Shown piece after piece: positions 1 through 10,800 of a stretch of DNA of 64,000 bases (the stretch's first letter is position 1; the number at the start of each line of letters is the position of its first letter). Under the pieces are notes generated by a model. It had not been told where the DNA came from, ran no database searches, and saw nothing but the letters and a program-made list of their open reading frames with translations. The stretch is from Eudromia elegans. Lineage: Eukaryota; Chordata; Aves; Tinamiformes; Tinamidae. The stretch is taken from NCBI GenBank assembly GCA_003342815.1, contig PTEX01000145.1, positions 1,704,201 to 1,768,200 on the forward strand, in the 5' to 3' direction. Position numbers and translations under genes: made by a program.

Positions 1-1342
1 AGAAGGAAAACTTCTGTTGTGCTGCGAAGAAAAACTACATGAGGTAGAACTGGGAACAGGAAAAGGGTTTTTGCCTAAAGCACTTCGTTTTCAAACACAG
101 CTAAATATCGCCAACAACTTGGGCATATATTTCCTCACAAGTCGTATCTGTGCACCACACTTCAGTATTTTAGAAAGATGACAGTTAACAGAATGAAACT
201 TCAGGAACAGAGGTAAGCTGATACAAAACTACTTGCACTCTACAGTTCAAAAACATACATCATTAATGTCACTTCTTAGTGCCCTCACTTCTTCAAAAAG
301 TCATACTGCCACATTCTAACTTTCCCTGTGGGTAAACTTAAAAAAAAGCATTTAAGCTTCCAGACTGAAAGCTGTATGCCTGAGGCACCTCACTTGATGG
401 AAACCCAAATGACTACACAGATCACATGTCAGTTAATGAGAACACCTCAAAGGATGGCCTTGCAAGAACAGGGACTCGTCTCTTTACATTGGACTATGCT
501 GAACTTCTAGTGCAATTACAGTCCAGAAGGGACTACAAAAATGCACCTCGTAGCTTGGACATGAGCCCGTGCCACCGCCTACCACAAGCCTGAGAACAGA
601 CATGTGTGCCCAAGCCCATGTTTAATATCAGCTTATTCTTCACAGTCACGTGCCTGTCAGACAGACAAGTTGTTTATGGGCTCCTCACAAAAGGACCCAG
701 ACAGGATCTGTAGGAAGCCCAAGCTCCCTTCAAAACTGTGGCCATGTTTCTCAGGCATCGTGCAGCTGGCAAAGTGCATGTCATGCTTCAGTGTCCTGTG
801 CCACAAGGAACACTATAGACACACTGCGTCTTCTGTTCCTGCCTTCTGATCACTACTTGTGAATAAAAGACACTTCTCTGCTAAACGCTGGACCAATGCC
901 AATAACTCATTCATATGGACTCCTGAACACCCCAGATGGTAGAGCCTTCATTACAACCCACTTGGGCAGAATTTAAACAAATTAGTTATAAACAGCCCAG
1001 AGCTAAATGAGTGTTTAGCAAACATGAAAACAGCTTACAGAAAGATGTCTAGTTTTCCCACTGACAGCTTAAACTTTTTGCTTTTTCCTGGTCTATCTTT
1101 TAAAATACCACAACCTTGGAGTCCAACCTGCAGAGAAACTTATAGCGAAGGGCACCAAGTAACTCCAGAAAATTTTTTTTGCACAGTAGAAAAATGAAAC
1201 ATGCTTTCCTAATGCAATTACTTCTACGTGTAAATATGGCAGCAATGGCTCCAGGAGCTTTCTGACACAGACATTATTTCCTGCCTCCCCCCAAAAAGAC
1301 AACATAAACAAGCCTGAACTTAAGATTAATTTGAATATTTAC
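1..1342 (-). other. WASL: WASL intron 4, partial
   Basis: The donor GTAAAT follows exon 4 directly at 1342-1337. The rest to the left edge is AT-rich non-coding sequence. I looked for the next exon, which should resume the arginine/lysine-rich segment after the WH1 domain, and did not find it. The open frames here (for example 328-510 plus and 1093-1311 minus) have no recognisable similarity. No repeat family was recognised. Confidence 0.7.
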
Positions 1343-1439
1343 CAGATTTTCTTTGCCGTCGTCCAAGTAAATCTGTTACTGTTTTTCGGAATAGTTTAGC
1401 TTCTTCTTCATTAGCAAAATTAAGACCAACTTGACACGT
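1343..1439 (-). CDS. WASL: WASL exon 4: C-terminal part of WH1/EVH1 domain
   Basis: This 97-bp exon encodes residues 113-144 plus the first base of codon 145. It begins TCQVGLNFANEEEAK and ends LLGRRQRKS, which is the C-terminal helix of the WH1 domain running into the first basic residues. The acceptor reads TTTTTCAG just before ACG at 1439, and the donor GTAAAT lies at 1342-1337. The phase-1 end leaves a G to be completed by the next exon, consistent with the Glu that follows in the human protein. Compared with remembered human N-WASP, small changes are visible (QVG for QVA, AKLFRKT for AKKFRKA). All are conservative and the frame is intact. Confidence 0.95.
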
Positions 1440-1962
1440 CTGAAAAACATTAATGTTCCCCCCCACCCATGACTAAGAAAACACTTTAAAGGCTTTCTTT
1501 ATTGTTTTCTTAAATCTTTTGAAGACATAACCAGGAAAATAGAAAAAAGAAAAACACCACATTGTAAATTTGGCACTGACTCTGAACAAAACACATTCTA
1601 ACTATGAGATATTCACCTACTAATCAAGTTTCTAAAGCTCATACTTCAACAAAATGGAGCAACGTCTTGCAGGCTGAAATTGAAGGGAGCAAAACAAACC
1701 CAAAGAAGTTGTGCTTTAAGGATACATGAAACTTGCATCATCATGCAAGTGAAAATGTATTGCGCTTGCATTACGTATTAAATTTTCTAGTTGAGGCACA
1801 AAACAAGCTTTATAAACAAAAATTTTCAAGGAATAATTAATATTGTATTTTTATAAGCAATTTACAGAATGAAGGTGAAGGCCTCAATTGTACTGAAAGA
1901 AGCTACAGTGCAAATAAATAAAAGATATTTTAAAGTAAGCATTTAAAGACATTGAGACTCAC
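1440..1962 (-). other. WASL: WASL intron 3
   Basis: A 523-bp intron with donor GTGAGT at 1962-1957 and acceptor AG at 1441-1440. It is AT-rich. A small inverted repeat (ACTTGCAT, four-base loop, ATGCAAGT) lies near 1730-1750. I see no other structure or coding potential. Confidence 0.9.
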
Positions 1963-2049
1963 ATCTCCAGCAAAGGTATGAAAATATCCTCTAGGACTAT
2001 TATATACAAAGTTATTGTACAGCTCCTGCTCCCACAATAATTTCCCATC
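1963..2049 (-). CDS. WASL: WASL exon 3: middle of WH1/EVH1 domain
   Basis: This 87-bp exon encodes 29 complete codons, residues 84-112. It starts DGKLLWEQELYNNFVYN and ends GYFHTFAGD. The acceptor is TTTTCAG before GAT at 2049 and the donor is GTGAGT at 1962. Both boundaries are phase 0. The WEQELY and FHTFAGD strings form the central beta strands of the WH1/EVH1 fold, and the residues match remembered human N-WASP throughout. There is no sign of disruption. Confidence 0.96.
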
Positions 2050-3299
2050 CTGAAAAGAAAACAAAAAAGAAAAAAAATACAAATATTTTGAAATCAAACT
2101 GCCAAGCTTAACTCATTTCACATTAGAACTTATTAGAAGTTTGAAGCTTCATTGTGTTAAGCACCTACCCTGCCATGACCCAAAGAATAAGTTCAAAGTA
2201 TACCGGGATGTGTAGAGGCACCAAGTCACTACCCTTCTGTCCAAATTCCTGCAGGTTTTCAAAAGCATCCTTTTTTTCAGTTTTTTTTTTCGTAGTTTTT
2301 TTTGCAGATTTTCAAAAATATCTTTTAAACTGCAATTTAAGCTGCAATCCTGATACTGGCAATAATAACAGTGAGCTGTGATAACAGTGACAACCACCAC
2401 ATAGTTATAACAGTACTTGCAATAAAGGAGGGTTCTACTAGTATGCTAACTACCTCCAGGTCAACCTTCAAATAGAAACTTCAAGAAAATTTCACCTTTG
2501 TAAAGTTATATCTATGGCACTGCAGTCTGACAGTCAAGGAACAAATTTTTCACCTAAATGTAATAACTAAGTGGTCAAATCTCAAAGAATGCCAACAAGC
2601 ATTTCAGATTGACAGAAGCCACGCTCTGAATGCTCATAGCTAACGAGCTGCTTTTAGCCCTAGAGACAACGGGCAGCCTTCCAAAGTCTTTGTGACAGTC
2701 ACTAGGACTTAGATTTCTCTGTACTGGTTTATGAAAATGTGCATACTTCAGCTCTTATTTCCTAATCTGTCTTAAAGGAAATATTACAACAGGATAAAGG
2801 TCTTCAGTATGAACACACACATCATGGAAAAGACTTGTTTGCTCTGCAATTTACAGAGGTACCAGCACATCAAGCTTAAGATTGCTTTTTCTCATACCTA
2901 CAAAGACAGCACCTAATTTGAAAATATCACACAATGAACAGACACCTGCTAAGGTTGAACAGCTACCCGAACAGGTAGCATTATCCTAATTTCTACTAAT
3001 TTTACTAGTCAGATTAGTAGAAAATTGCTTCTGTGAATTTTTTTTAAAAAAAACATATCTGAGCTTTGTTTCGTAAGAACTGACATCTACGAAATGACTG
3101 AATTTAGAACAGCCGACAGAACTGCAAAGATACCTATCATAAGCACTGTCACTGCAATACTTACAGTATGACATCTGTTGACTTCAGCATTCTTGTATGA
3201 AGTTGTACATTTAACAATTCATTTAATTCAAAACAGTGAAAGAACACAGCAGAGTTTAATGAGTGAAAAGGAGGGAAAAAAGCCAAAAAAGGTACTTAC
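2050..3299 (-). other. WASL: WASL intron 2
   Basis: A 1,250-bp intron between donor GTAAGT (3299-3294) and acceptor AG (2051-2050). It is AT-rich, with T/A runs near 2270-2300 and 3040-3055. A perfect 11-bp inverted repeat with a 12-base loop lies at 2990-3023. No exon-like similarity was found. Confidence 0.9.
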
Positions 3300-3434
3300 C
3301 TTAATGTCAAATATCCTGATAAAATATGACCTCTGTGGATTGTCCTTTACAAGGCAAGCCACACCACAGCATTTCTTTGACCACATGGCATTGCGATCTG
3401 CTGCATATATTTGAACAACTGCTGAAGACATCGT
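3300..3434 (-). CDS. WASL: WASL exon 2: N-terminal part of WH1/EVH1 domain
   Basis: This 135-bp exon encodes 45 complete codons, residues 39-83. It starts TMSSAVVQIYAADRNAMW and ends SYFIRIFDIK. The acceptor reads CCTTTTAG before ACG at 3434, and the donor GTAAGT lies at 3299-3294. Both ends are phase 0, so it joins exon 1 after Val38 and exon 3 before Asp84. The aromatic Tyr48 and Trp56 sit where EVH1 domains carry the aromatic cluster that contacts proline-rich ligands; this placement is by family comparison. Differences from remembered human N-WASP are few (IYAADRNAMW for LYAADRNCMW, CCG for CSG). An ATG at the second codon is not the gene start, because exon 1 supplies the N-terminus. Confidence 0.96.
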
Positions 3435-3798
3435 CTAAAAGGAAAAGCAACTATTACTTTTAGAATTAGTTTACAAGTCTACATTTCATCTTTTAGCAAA
3501 ATATCCATTAATTTGGTCCTTTATTTTGGACAGCAATTCTGATGATTTCCCAGCATGATTTTAGTCTATGACTACCAGCCACTTCCTAAAATTCCCGAGC
3601 ACACTTTGAGAATTCACATGAGTTAGCATCATTCCCAGTTGGCTGTTTGAACCATCCTGCTTTAAAAATAAGATGAAGCTTATTCCAGATCAGATGGCCT
3701 TAATTAGCAGAAAACTTCCTAAACATACTTTTTGCTATAGGCATAATTTATGCATAATAAATTACGGACATAATTACAGACTAGAACATCGCTCATAT

Positions 3799-4130
3799 GA
3801 AAAAAAAGGTTAGGACTGTTTAGCCTGGAGAAGAAAAAATGGTGGGGATAATCTTATCAATGTGTATAAATATCTGAAGAAGGGTTTACAGGAGGCAGAC
3901 TCTTCTCACTGATGCCCAGTGAAAGGAAAAGAGAAACTGGGAAAAAAACTGAACACAGGAATGCTGTCTGAATCTAATAAATTTATTTTTTACAGTGAAC
4001 ACTGGAATAGGTTACTTGGAGAGGTTGTGGAGTCTACAACTACGAAGACCCTGTTTGAACAGGGTTGGACTAGATGATCTCTAAAGGGATGGTCCAACCT
4101 CAACCATTTTGCAGTTCTAATTCTGTTTTC
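3799..4130 (+). mobile_element. CR1 LINE fragment, 3' end, degenerate
   Basis: The plus strand reads like the 3' end of CR1: GACTGTTTAGCCTGGAGAAG near the start, then a GGAGAGGTTGTGGAGTCT-type block near 4019, then GGGTTGGACTAGATGATCT near 4062, then a TCCAACCTCAA block and a degraded TTCTAATTCTG tail. No open frame survives, so this is an old 5'-truncated copy. An A-run lies just upstream of the 5' junction. It sits inside WASL intron 1, antisense to the gene. Confidence 0.85.
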
Positions 4131-7100
4131 TGTCTTTATTTCCTTCTTCAACTACAGATGTTGCACAGATTTACTGTGATTCCGAGGCCTTTCTTGAAAT
4201 ATCATATCTAGCCTGAGTAATTGGCTCTATGTTAGGCTTTCCTCGTCCCTTTTATCAGCATCTTCCCTAAGCAGCTGACTCATGCAGAATGAAAACATAC
4301 CTTGTTGCATTCATTTTAAGATTATCATCATCATTACCCACATCACACTTCCATTTCACCAGGTTAACAATGATGAAAAGAATCACCATACCAGCTTTTT
4401 AGGATTTTCTTATCAACAAACTTCTTTTTTTTCCCCCCTAAACCACCATCAGAATACCTATCTTGACCGTCAGCTACTGCCTAAGATAGATCTATAGTCT
4501 TTGTCAAAGAACCATAATGCAGCTCCCACGGGTAAAGATATGGATTTTGCTCCTTTTTTTTTTTTTGCAGTCCCTTCTTCAGAGGTACTAGAACTGACTC
4601 CTAATCTTTCCTATAATCTACAGTAGAAGCTTAGCAGAAATGATTTGAAAAAACTTTGCAGCTTCAAATGCTCTAAAAGGAAGAAAAAAGTATGTATAAT
4701 TCTACCTTTAATTTACAGAGCAATATCAGTATTTTAATCATAATTGAACTTGTCAGATAAGGAAAGGGAACCTTGAATTAGCCATACTATCACACCAACA
4801 CAGACAGCTGATGGATACTGCAGGTATAAGAAGTGTTACTCTTCCCTTACATCACAACTCTAACATGCAAAGATTTAATTTTGACTACAGTTGGCCAGAT
4901 TTTGTTCAAAACTTGTGCTAACAGATTTCTCCTGTTGTTGTGATTCCAGCTGATTCTTCAACTGAAAATCTTGCAGACACAAAACAACAAGCAGCACAGA
5001 TGAGGCCCTGCTAACTGTTGTGACTAAGGCAGCATCACACCCAAATACAACTGTCCACAAAATCTTTCAACCCTCCAAACAAGTCCAATTGCACTCTCAT
5101 TAGCCACTCAAAGTATTAGGCAGCTTTGGCAAGGCTTACATGCCCTAAATTTAAAGCACAGAAGACTATGGTTGATTGTTATCAAGAAGGATTTCCTTCT
5201 ATACATTGCTTCCTACTTCACCTAGTTTAAAAAAAGGCAACAACAACAAAAACTCAATTGAGTAAATCAGTAACATGTTTAACTCCACGACAACAGCCTT
5301 AAGCCAGCACAGAATTCTTCACACATTCCTATGAATTTTCCAGTCATGGAAACCACCTACCACTTGAGTAGAAGTAACACTACTACACAAAAAGAGTGTA
5401 AACTCTCATTCTGTATAATCATGATGGATATAGTTAACACTTGGTGCTCTTTGGCACATAAAGCTTATTTAGAACGTTAAAAAAACACTGAATCTTAAGT
5501 AGGTGCTGTTTGAGACTTACCAAACCCAGAATTAAATTACACTTTATTAATTAACATTATGCAAATTCCTAGCATTCAGATTACACTGAGAGAGGTTTTC
5601 ACATCTTAGATTATAATTATGAATTCCACTGTCATGTCCCTACTATTTTTCCAAATGGATATCAGAGAGAGGAAGAATTCTGGGGTGCGTGGAAAGGGCG
5701 GATTAGGAAAAATCCAGTTTTCATCACACAGAGCAATGTTGTGATGCCTCATGTTACTCAGTTACTGAAAGACAGGTGGCAAAAACACTTAGCTTCTGAT
5801 CACTCATTGCCTCCAGAAACTTGCAAGCTTACTAGGAAACTTGTAACACACAGTCACAGATTTCATCTGCTGCTATACACTGCTGTGAATCCCAGCAAAA
5901 CAAGTTCAATTAAAAATTTTTCAACTTTAATTGCAGAACTGTAGGGTCTGAGAACACTCAAGTTAGTGTCACAATTTAAACATTCAATTGCATTTTCTGA
6001 AGCAGCATTCAATTTGTTTGCTGTGCAGTCAGCTATTGCACACTGTTCATTTCTCATCCAGCATTCCCAAGCTGAATATCCCATCTAAAAGCCTGGCTGG
6101 TTTTAATTATGTGTAAATATTTCTTCAAGAGAGGTCACGACACTGACTTTACAGGAGTGCCATTAAATACTCCAGTGATTTTTTTCTTGAGCTATAATAA
6201 GTTCTGATGTTATTTATTACCTAAAGTTATTACTTCATTTTCAGAAGTAGGAATTTAAAGTTGATCCTACTGCTTTATACAAGAATTCTGACGAGACCTT
6301 GCTTTCCTTATATACAAATTTTCAAAAGGTGGAGAGAGAAGAAACAAGCTTGTCCAGAAATTGAACACTGTGCATGTCGGGAAACAGTGGTTAGGTGGAA
6401 AGGAGGGGACAAAACTCCTCAATTCCCCCCAGTTTGTCAGCGTCAATACCCTGTGGACAAGACAAGCTTGGAGATGCCTGTATTCTTGTCACAGCTCTCA
6501 AACTAGTCACCTACGAGGCAGGAACAGGCCGGGTTTGTCGGTTCTGTGCTGGCTGCTCTGGTGACCGAGCTGGTCTCGTCGCCGTGCACACTTCCTGTGG
6601 AACATGCATTACCAACACGAGGTTTGTGAAACCACCTGCTCCCTGCTGTAACCAACTTGCAGTAAAATCAGTGTCATCATGGCCAGGGTTAGCTTCCTGC
6701 CCGGAAGCTGAGCACGAGATACCTGAGATACTATGAGCTGCTGGAGCGACTATTTGTTGAAGCAGCCTGTCAAATTAACTGCTTGCAGTAAATGAGCCTG
6801 TTTCTCAAAAACCTCAAAGGGAAGTTGATACAAGCTATCCTCACCAATGAGGCCCCGGGTGCACAGGGTGCCTGTGACAAACAAGCTTGCTTCAAGCACA
6901 TACCATGTTGGAAATGCTGCTGCAGCCATGCCAACAGAAGCCTGGCCAGGTGATGTTGACTGCTCCTACTACACCACTCATTTCTGTAGCAGCTCTTCAG
7001 GAATAAAGGACTATTAAAGAGTTCAATGCCATTAAACCAGAGGTAAGCTATGGGCTTCCTCAGGTGGCAAGGCTCAAGAATAGAGGTGCAAGAGTCAAGC

Positions 7101-7613
7101 ACCACCTCAGAGAGGTGAGCACCTCGGGAGGACATGTAACCCTGATCTCGACCACAAGCACAGGAAGCCTCAGTGCTGAGGAAGGCTCCAACGGCCCACC
7201 ATTAGCTGAATCACACAGACAAGGAAACTCGGCAAAGGCTTGTGGAAGAGAAGGACAAGCAGCAGAGCAGTGCAGGGAAGCTAACTGTGAAGACAGCCTA
7301 ATCCACAGGAAATTAGTCAACTGAAGCAATTCAGGGTTGACACTTCCTTCTCTAGATTACAGGGGTTCTACAGAGGGGAAGATGGGGCTAAGATAACAGG
7401 TAGTAATGGCTGACCAATAGAAATGTCATCTGAAGCATTAGCTCTACTGTGTCAAAAGAACAACAGCTCATATGATGCAACTGGATATTTAAATGCCAAT
7501 ACTTTAATAAATTCACAATATTCAAAGCAAATGAAATTAGAGCTAAGCAATGTAATACCTGAATGAAGTTCTTCAATTAGCTTGTTGGTAGTGCCCAAAA
7601 TAGACTGAGAAGG

Positions 7614-7618
<5 letters not shown>

Positions 7619-7651
<33 letters not shown>
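7619..7651 (+). repeat. A33 homopolymer
   Basis: Thirty-three uninterrupted A residues in WASL intron 1 (T33 in the direction of WASL transcription). No retropseudogene body, flanking target duplication or known repeat was recognised directly upstream. Length may be unreliable, because homopolymers are prone to sequencing error. Confidence 0.9.
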
Positions 7652-7653
<2 letters not shown>

Positions 7654-10235
7654 TGCCTACAATGCTCAACACTGCTTAAGAGTTTTATTCTGCTACTCTT
7701 AACAGAGAAGGCACAAACAAAGCCTGCCACAAGCATAAGATTGAGGAACCTCCTCCTCTGCTCAAAGAAATGCCTTGGGCAGCCTTCAGGACTGAAGCCT
7801 GCTCATTCTTTCTGGCGGTTTCAATTCCCTTTTGCACAGTTGAGAGAAAACATTGCCTCTTTCCCGGCATTTAGGATGCTCTCCTGCCATACAGAAGCAG
7901 CGTTCCTTCCTCTTTCCTTCCCTTCCGAGGAAGGGCAAATAACCACTGCCAGGGTGAACACTGGAATCATGAAGTAGATCCTGTGGAAGGCGGGCACTGC
8001 CATCGTCTCCAACTAGACTTCTCAGGTGAACTGATTATGTCTCTCACTATCCGGATGATCCTTAATTAACTAGGCCACCCAAATGACCTGTAAGTGTGTT
8101 TACCTAACAGTTTCTACATTGTAAGCAGCAGACGGACTCTTTTATATTAGACCAAAATGTTTGTCAACACTGTCACAGAACCTTGGCAAAGAAACCTTAA
8201 TCAGGTTCAGAATCCTACAACATTCGATAGATAGCCCCAGAAAGCAAGTAATCCAAATATCTCTCAAGGACTGGTGCCAACTACAGCAGTTCAGGTCTAC
8301 TTCAGGCATCGCTGCTAGAAATATGAATGCAAATCAACTCCTTCTCCAGTTTTTACAGACAGCTAAATAAATATTCACCAGGGTCAACTGCCAGTTGTTT
8401 GGCTGTGCAGTTTTAGAAAGGGAAGACAGGAAATAGCTGTAGATGGAGAGGAGAGAGGCTGGTAATGTAAGAGCAGACTGGTTTTGCCTTCTGCTGTCTC
8501 TGTCTCAAGACTCACAAGGCCTGAAGCTCATTGAGCAATGCTGAGAAAAGAGTGAGATGATGGAGGTGGTACAAGAGAGGTGGTCACACCGACCTGCTCT
8601 CTCTCCTTGGGAGCAGGAATCGAGCTACACATGACTACTGAATCTTGTGTAAATACAGTATGATGACATTGCCTCAGTAGTAGATACAGGAGGAATTTCT
8701 TAATTAAGTATACCTTTAAAAGCATCTAAATTTAATAGTCAAAATACTGTAGACTAAGTTGTAATATTTTCCAATCTTCAGATTGGCTTACAAATTGCAT
8801 TTTAGCACCAGATTATCCCCTAGTCCTATATCTAGTTCTCTTACTGTTGATTTTACTAATTTGCAATTCAGGCAAAGTACACTAAACTTTCAGAGTTGCT
8901 ATTGGTTTTGATTAAAGAGTACTAATAATTTTATCTTTAGAGACAATATAGTTGTCTGTGTAACTTAAGATGCAATGCAAAAAGAGGTTCTTAAACTATT
9001 TTCCATGCAAACAAACATGGGAGTTTGGAAGCCTGCTGCTTTGCTTCAGCAAAGTCAAGCAGCTGGAAACAAATCTTGTAACTTTAATGAAACTTATAGG
9101 AAGTTATTTTGAGAAGACTTTGATTACTCTATGGAGGGAAGGACTAAACCAAAATTTTGTATTATATTTGACAAAATCCACATAAAAGAGAACTTTTTGT
9201 AAATGCCTGAACATGAGAAGCTCCATTTGGTGCAAGTTAAAAAATTACTCAACTGCAAGACGTGGAGGCCTCATTAGCTCTGCTGCTCATAGATATTTTT
9301 GTTAAAATCACCAATGTTCAAATTAAGCTTAATGCTTGCTTCTTATTCCTTAATTTCCTATAATTACCAACAGATTTAAAAATATATTATGAATAGCTGC
9401 TAAGAAATTCGTGTTTCTAACACCTACCCACAGTTAGGCTTTGTTAAATAAAGTCACAGCAGTAAAGATGTTGCCTTTTACTTATCTGAAAGGAGAAAAG
9501 GAAAAAAAATAGAACAGGATTTTCTGAAAACAGAACAAGATTTTGTTCAACAAATGAAGCCACTTTAGGTATTTCATACCATTTTGGAAATATGAAGATC
9601 TTAATCTAAGCTAGGTCCATGCAACCTGAACACAAAACATTAAATTCTTTGGTCATTTGGTTCTGTAATCAGAAAACAAAACCTCCTGAGAATCTTATTC
9701 TGATCAGCTGCAACACCCTGAATCACTAACTTTTATTGATGTAGAGAAGATGCCATGCCCCCCCCAAGTGACATTACAATGAATAAAAAAGGGGGGAGGA
9801 GGGGAATAAAGCAAGAGAATAGTGCTTAACAAATACAAACTTAATAAAAAGCATAAATCATAAAGGGAATTTACTTTTTGAGAAATTTATGGGAGAATGC
9901 AGCTTAAAACAGTAAATTCTAAATTTCTGAAAATAGGTAGAGGATATGTTCTTTTTTTCCTTTTCGTAGCAGGAAAACTTATGTGCTTCATATTTATGAA
10001 GTTTACTTTTAAACACACAGCTCAAACTGATAAATTATGCCTGGTTTATATTTTTTGAAAGCTAGATTCAGTTTTATAAAGTGATCTGCACAACAGCAAA
10101 GTGGAAAGAGTGGACAGATTTTGATATTCTTTTCATACTCTATGTGCTCTGCTTCATAATTCAAAAATTGTTTCTTTTCTCTAACTACTTGACTATAATA
10201 GTGCCTGTCCGGCTTCAAGTCTGTAGTTATCTAAC

Positions 10236-10261
10236 TAGGAGTGAAGGATCCTTCACTCCTA
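10236..10261. repeat. 26-bp perfect palindrome
   Basis: The half-site TAGGAGTGAAGGA is followed immediately by its exact reverse complement with no spacer, so the centre is GGATCC. It lies in WASL intron 1. A spacer-free palindrome this long is not expected by chance in 64 kb. I recognise no transposon end or protein site that accounts for it. Confidence 0.95.
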
Positions 10262-10764
10262 ATCCTTGCTTGGGCAGTTACAGCCAGCTCATGTGTTTTC
10301 AGTGTGCTCAGATGCAAGTTTGCTTACATTTCTAGTACTTACTTCCGAGAACCCTCCAGCTTGGCTAGACAGAGCTTGGCAATTCCTTCCGAATGCTCCT
10401 TGCTTCCTAAAATAGTCACATCACAAAAGCTGCTCTACTGATGGTCACATGTCCAGCAATTAAAAATTAAAAAAAATCAAATCAAACCAGCTTATCATTA
10501 ATTAAAATTGACATACAATTTCAGTCTGAATGAGCACATACAATCTTCAGCCTTCCAGAGATATGATGTAAAGACGACGTGGTCTATCTCTGCGAGCAGT
10601 TAATTTGCTAGATGACATATAACCTTTTAATACTGTCCCTTCCTGTTTACCTGGACAGCATTATTACTACCTTAATCAGCTGTGTCTCATGCCTTAACAT
10701 TTCGAAACCTTGGCTGAACAAGGAGCAGGCACATGACAAAATGCTGCAGCAGTTGTGTACTGCT

Positions 10765-10800
10765 GCTGCAGTTATACATTTAGCTGCAGTTATACATTTA
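10765..10800. repeat. 18-bp unit, two tandem copies
   Basis: The unit GCTGCAGTTATACATTTA occurs twice head to tail with no mismatch, in WASL intron 1. It is followed by a further GCTGC, so the boundary may reflect slippage between GCTGC motifs. Confidence 0.95.
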
